DNA of 64,000 nt from Actinomycetota bacterium (GTDB lineage Bacteria; Actinomycetota; Thermoleophilia; BMS3ABIN01): positions 1 through 64,000 of the forward strand of contig JACRMB010000003.1 in NCBI GenBank assembly GCA_016235065.1. Reading direction: 5' to 3'. The notes under the pieces were generated by a model. That model was given only the letters and a program-made list of their open reading frames with translations. It was not told the origin of the DNA and did not search any database. The first letter of the stretch is position 1. Every line of letters begins with the position of its first letter. Shown here in pieces: positions 62,193 through 64,000 of this stretch. Both the position numbers and the translations under genes were made by a program.

Positions 62193-62323
62193 CGGTTGCT
62201 CCCCTTATTAAATTTACATAATTTCGCTGGAGATTAAATGTACTTTTTGTGCCATAAAATGTCAATAAACTGGGGAATCGCTGATAGAATATCGCTGATA
62301 GCATAATCTGGAAAAGGACGAAC

Positions 62324-64000
62324 ATGTCTTCCAAAAAAGAAAAAAAGACGGCAGCATCAGACGTCGCATTTCGCTTTTCGCCGCGACCGAATAGTGCTGG
62401 GCAGATTGCCTGGCAGCCGTGGGGCGAGGAGGCATTCCTGCGGGCAAAACAGGAAAAGAAGCCTCTCCTGCTGGCCATATCCGCGGTCTGGTGCCACTGG
62501 TGCCATGTGATGGACGAGACTGGCTATTCGGATGAAGAGGTGATAGCCCTCATCAACGAGAGCTTCATCCCGCTCAGGGTGGACAGCGACCAGCGGCCTG
62601 ATATCAACCAGCGTTACAACCAGGGCGGCTGGCCGACCACGGCTTTCCTGACCGACGATGGCGAGGTGATCACCGGGACGACCTACATCCCTCCAGATCA
62701 GTTCAAGCGGCTGCTGGTAGACGTGAGGGACCTGTATGCCAACAACCTGGATGAGATCAGGCTCGCAATAAACAATATCCGGGAACAGCGTGAAGCGGCC
62801 GTTGTCAGCCCGCCCGAAGGGCCACCGCCGGGACCGTCGGTGGCAGCTTATCTACTGGAGGTCGCCGGTGACGTTTACGACCGAGAATACGGAGGATTCG
62901 GCAGTACCACAAAATTCCCGTATGCCAATGTCATTTCCCTTATCCTCTCAATCCTCGCGGAAGGTCGTATAGAGGAGCTGGAAAAGATGCTGACCACGAC
63001 GCTCGACGCCATGAGCGCCGGCGGCATGTATGACCAGGTGGAAGGCGGGTTCTTCCGCTACTCGACGGACAGGGAATGGACTACACCCCATTATGAGAAG
63101 ATGCTCGAGGATAACGCCGCCCTCCTGGGCGCTTATATAGAAGCAGCCCATGTTACCGGCCTCAAGGAATATGAGGCCGTGGCCCGTGATATCTATCGCT
63201 ATCTGACTTCGGTGCTGCTTGATCCTGAATCCGGCGCTTTCCGTGGCAGCCAGGATGCTGACGAGGAGTATTATCAGCTGGATGCGTCCGGAAGGGAGAA
63301 AGCGGGCAGGCCATATGTCGATCCGACGATAATCTCCGGCTGGAACGCGACAGCGGCGTCCGCGCTTATCCGTGGTTTTCAGCTGATGGGTGACCCTGAA
63401 TACCGGGACCGGGCAATCGCAGCACTCGAATTCGTATGGGAGAAGATGTGGGAGCCCTCCTCGGGCTTAAGCCATTATTATTCCAATGGAACCGCGTATT
63501 TGCCCGGGATGCTGTCTGATGCGGCCCGGATGCTCAATGCCTGTCTCGACGCTTATGAGAGCGGCACCGGCGAGATATGGCTTGACCGGTCCCTGAAGCT
63601 CGCCCAGTGGCTTCTCGCCAACCTTGCCGACGAGAAAAGCGGAGGCTTTTATGACTGCATGACCCCTCCAGGTCAGGCCGGCTTGCCTGCGGAGCGTACG
63701 GTGCCGCTGGTTGAGAACTCTATCGCTGCCACGGCGCTCATCCGTCTGGCCCAGAATAGCGGTCAGCCGCGGTTCGGGGAAGCGGCGGCTCAGGCGTTGA
63801 ACCGGTTCTCGGGAAACTACAAGGAAAGCGGCCTTTTTGCAGCCGATTACGCGATCGCGGTCGAACGCCTGCTGGACCCGCCGGTGAGGGTGACCATAAC
63901 CGGACCTCCTGGTGAGAATGAGACTCTGGAGCTGATCAGGGCAGCTCATATGGCGCGTATACCCTTCCGGTCTGTGGAAGTCCTCGACCCGGCAGTACAT
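62324..64000 (+). CDS. DUF255 thioredoxin-domain protein (YyaL/SPATA20-like), 3' end outside window
   Basis: The frame is open from the ATG at 62324, with AAGGA upstream, for 559 codons to the window end. The N-terminal thioredoxin-like domain has SAVWCHWCHVMDETGYS (CxxC). Then RPDINQRY and GGWPTTAFLTDDG are typical of the DUF255 family, followed by an (alpha/alpha)6 toroid with GGMYDQVEGGFFRYSTD and HYEKMLEDNAALL. Family function is uncertain; N-acylglucosamine epimerase-like fold. The C-terminus is not seen. Confidence 0.88.
   Translation, partial: MSSKKEKKTAASDVAFRFSPRPNSAGQIAWQPWGEEAFLRAKQEKKPLLLAISAVWCHWCHVMDETGYSDEEVIALINESFIPLRVDSDQRPDINQRYNQGGWPTTAFLTDDGEVITGTTYIPPDQFKRLLVDVRDLYANNLDEIRLAINNIREQREAAVVSPPEGPPPGPSVAAYLLEVAGDVYDREYGGFGSTTKFPYANVISLILSILAEGRIEELEKMLTTTLDAMSAGGMYDQVEGGFFRYSTDREWTTPHYEKMLEDNAALLGAYIEAAHVTGLKEYEAVARDIYRYLTSVLLDPESGAFRGSQDADEEYYQLDASGREKAGRPYVDPTIISGWNATAASALIRGFQLMGDPEYRDRAIAALEFVWEKMWEPSSGLSHYYSNGTAYLPGMLSDAARMLNACLDAYESGTGEIWLDRSLKLAQWLLANLADEKSGGFYDCMTPPGQAGLPAERTVPLVENSIAATALIRLAQNSGQPRFGEAAAQALNRFSGNYKESGLFAADYAIAVERLLDPPVRVTITGPPGENETLELIRAAHMARIPFRSVEVLDPAVH

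Noticed and set aside
62193-62323. Divergent promoters between the beta-helix and DUF255 genes
   Set aside because: The gap is AT-rich but no pair of -35/-10 boxes has acceptable spacing.

Overview
The window is GC-rich, densely packed chromosomal DNA with frequent GTG/TTG starts and 4-nt ATGA overlaps. It looks like an anaerobic or microaerobic Gram-positive bacterium, most plausibly a deep-branching actinobacterial lineage. The clues are an LPXTG-anchored surface protein, FabK as the enoyl reductase, a CsoR-type regulator, a roadblock protein beside parB, two [NiFe]-type hydrogenases, a 2-oxoacid:ferredoxin oxidoreductase and selenocysteine (Sec) decoding. The taxonomic call is inference only. 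No rRNA, tRNA, CRISPR array or insertion sequence was seen, and no gene-free stretch exceeds about 260 bases.

Layout. 1-8165: end of an LPXTG protein, a terminator, then a type II fatty-acid operon (fabZ-fabH-fabK-fabD-fabG-fabF-accD-accA). 8215-12832: an RsbRD-like protein, larB with an amidohydrolase, a DhnA-type aldolase diverging from proA. 12966-17855: a 1273-residue hybrid histidine kinase converging on selD, which is itself a selenoprotein. 17972-28855: a TauE/SafE exporter, class II aldolase, a broken Fe-S oxidoreductase remnant, two GT-C-type membrane proteins, galT, a frameshifted MFS protein, DUF190-crcB (fluoride), a membrane spermidine-synthase-like protein and fxsA. 28930-32879 (minus): a membrane-bound uptake hydrogenase operon (small subunit, large subunit, cytochrome b, maturation protease). 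The apparent stop of the large subunit is a UGA-Sec codon, making it a [NiFeSe] enzyme. 33116-41355: an ABC-class ATPase, a PAPS/APS-reductase-like protein, small membrane proteins, an MMPL transporter and an archaemetzincin. 41404-48961 (minus): a cytoplasmic sulfhydrogenase-type hydrogenase (hydB-hydG-hydD, pyrE, hydA) followed by korA-korB. 49112-53640: a CsoR regulator with its promoter and operator, a class A penicillin-binding protein and a secreted repeat protein. 53662-60904 (minus): an origin-type cluster mnmE, a second truncated GidA-like flavoprotein, mnmG (carrying a perfect parS), rsmG, parA, parB and a roadblock protein. 61038-64000: a secreted beta-helix protein and a DUF255 thioredoxin-fold protein that runs off the window.

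How it fits together. The membrane [NiFeSe] hydrogenase probably feeds H2 electrons through cytochrome b to the quinone pool. The soluble hydrogenase links H2 to NAD(P)H, and KorAB links 2-oxoacids to ferredoxin. SelD supplies selenophosphate both for its own active site and for the hydrogenase. Conventional stop-to-stop gene calling clips both selenoproteins: it loses the SelD N-terminus and the last 22 residues of the hydrogenase, which include part of the Ni site. The most notable results are these two recoded genes with hairpins at the expected SECIS position, a first cluster-ligand Cys replaced by Asp in the soluble hydrogenase small subunit, and the tandem GidA-like gene between mnmE and mnmG.
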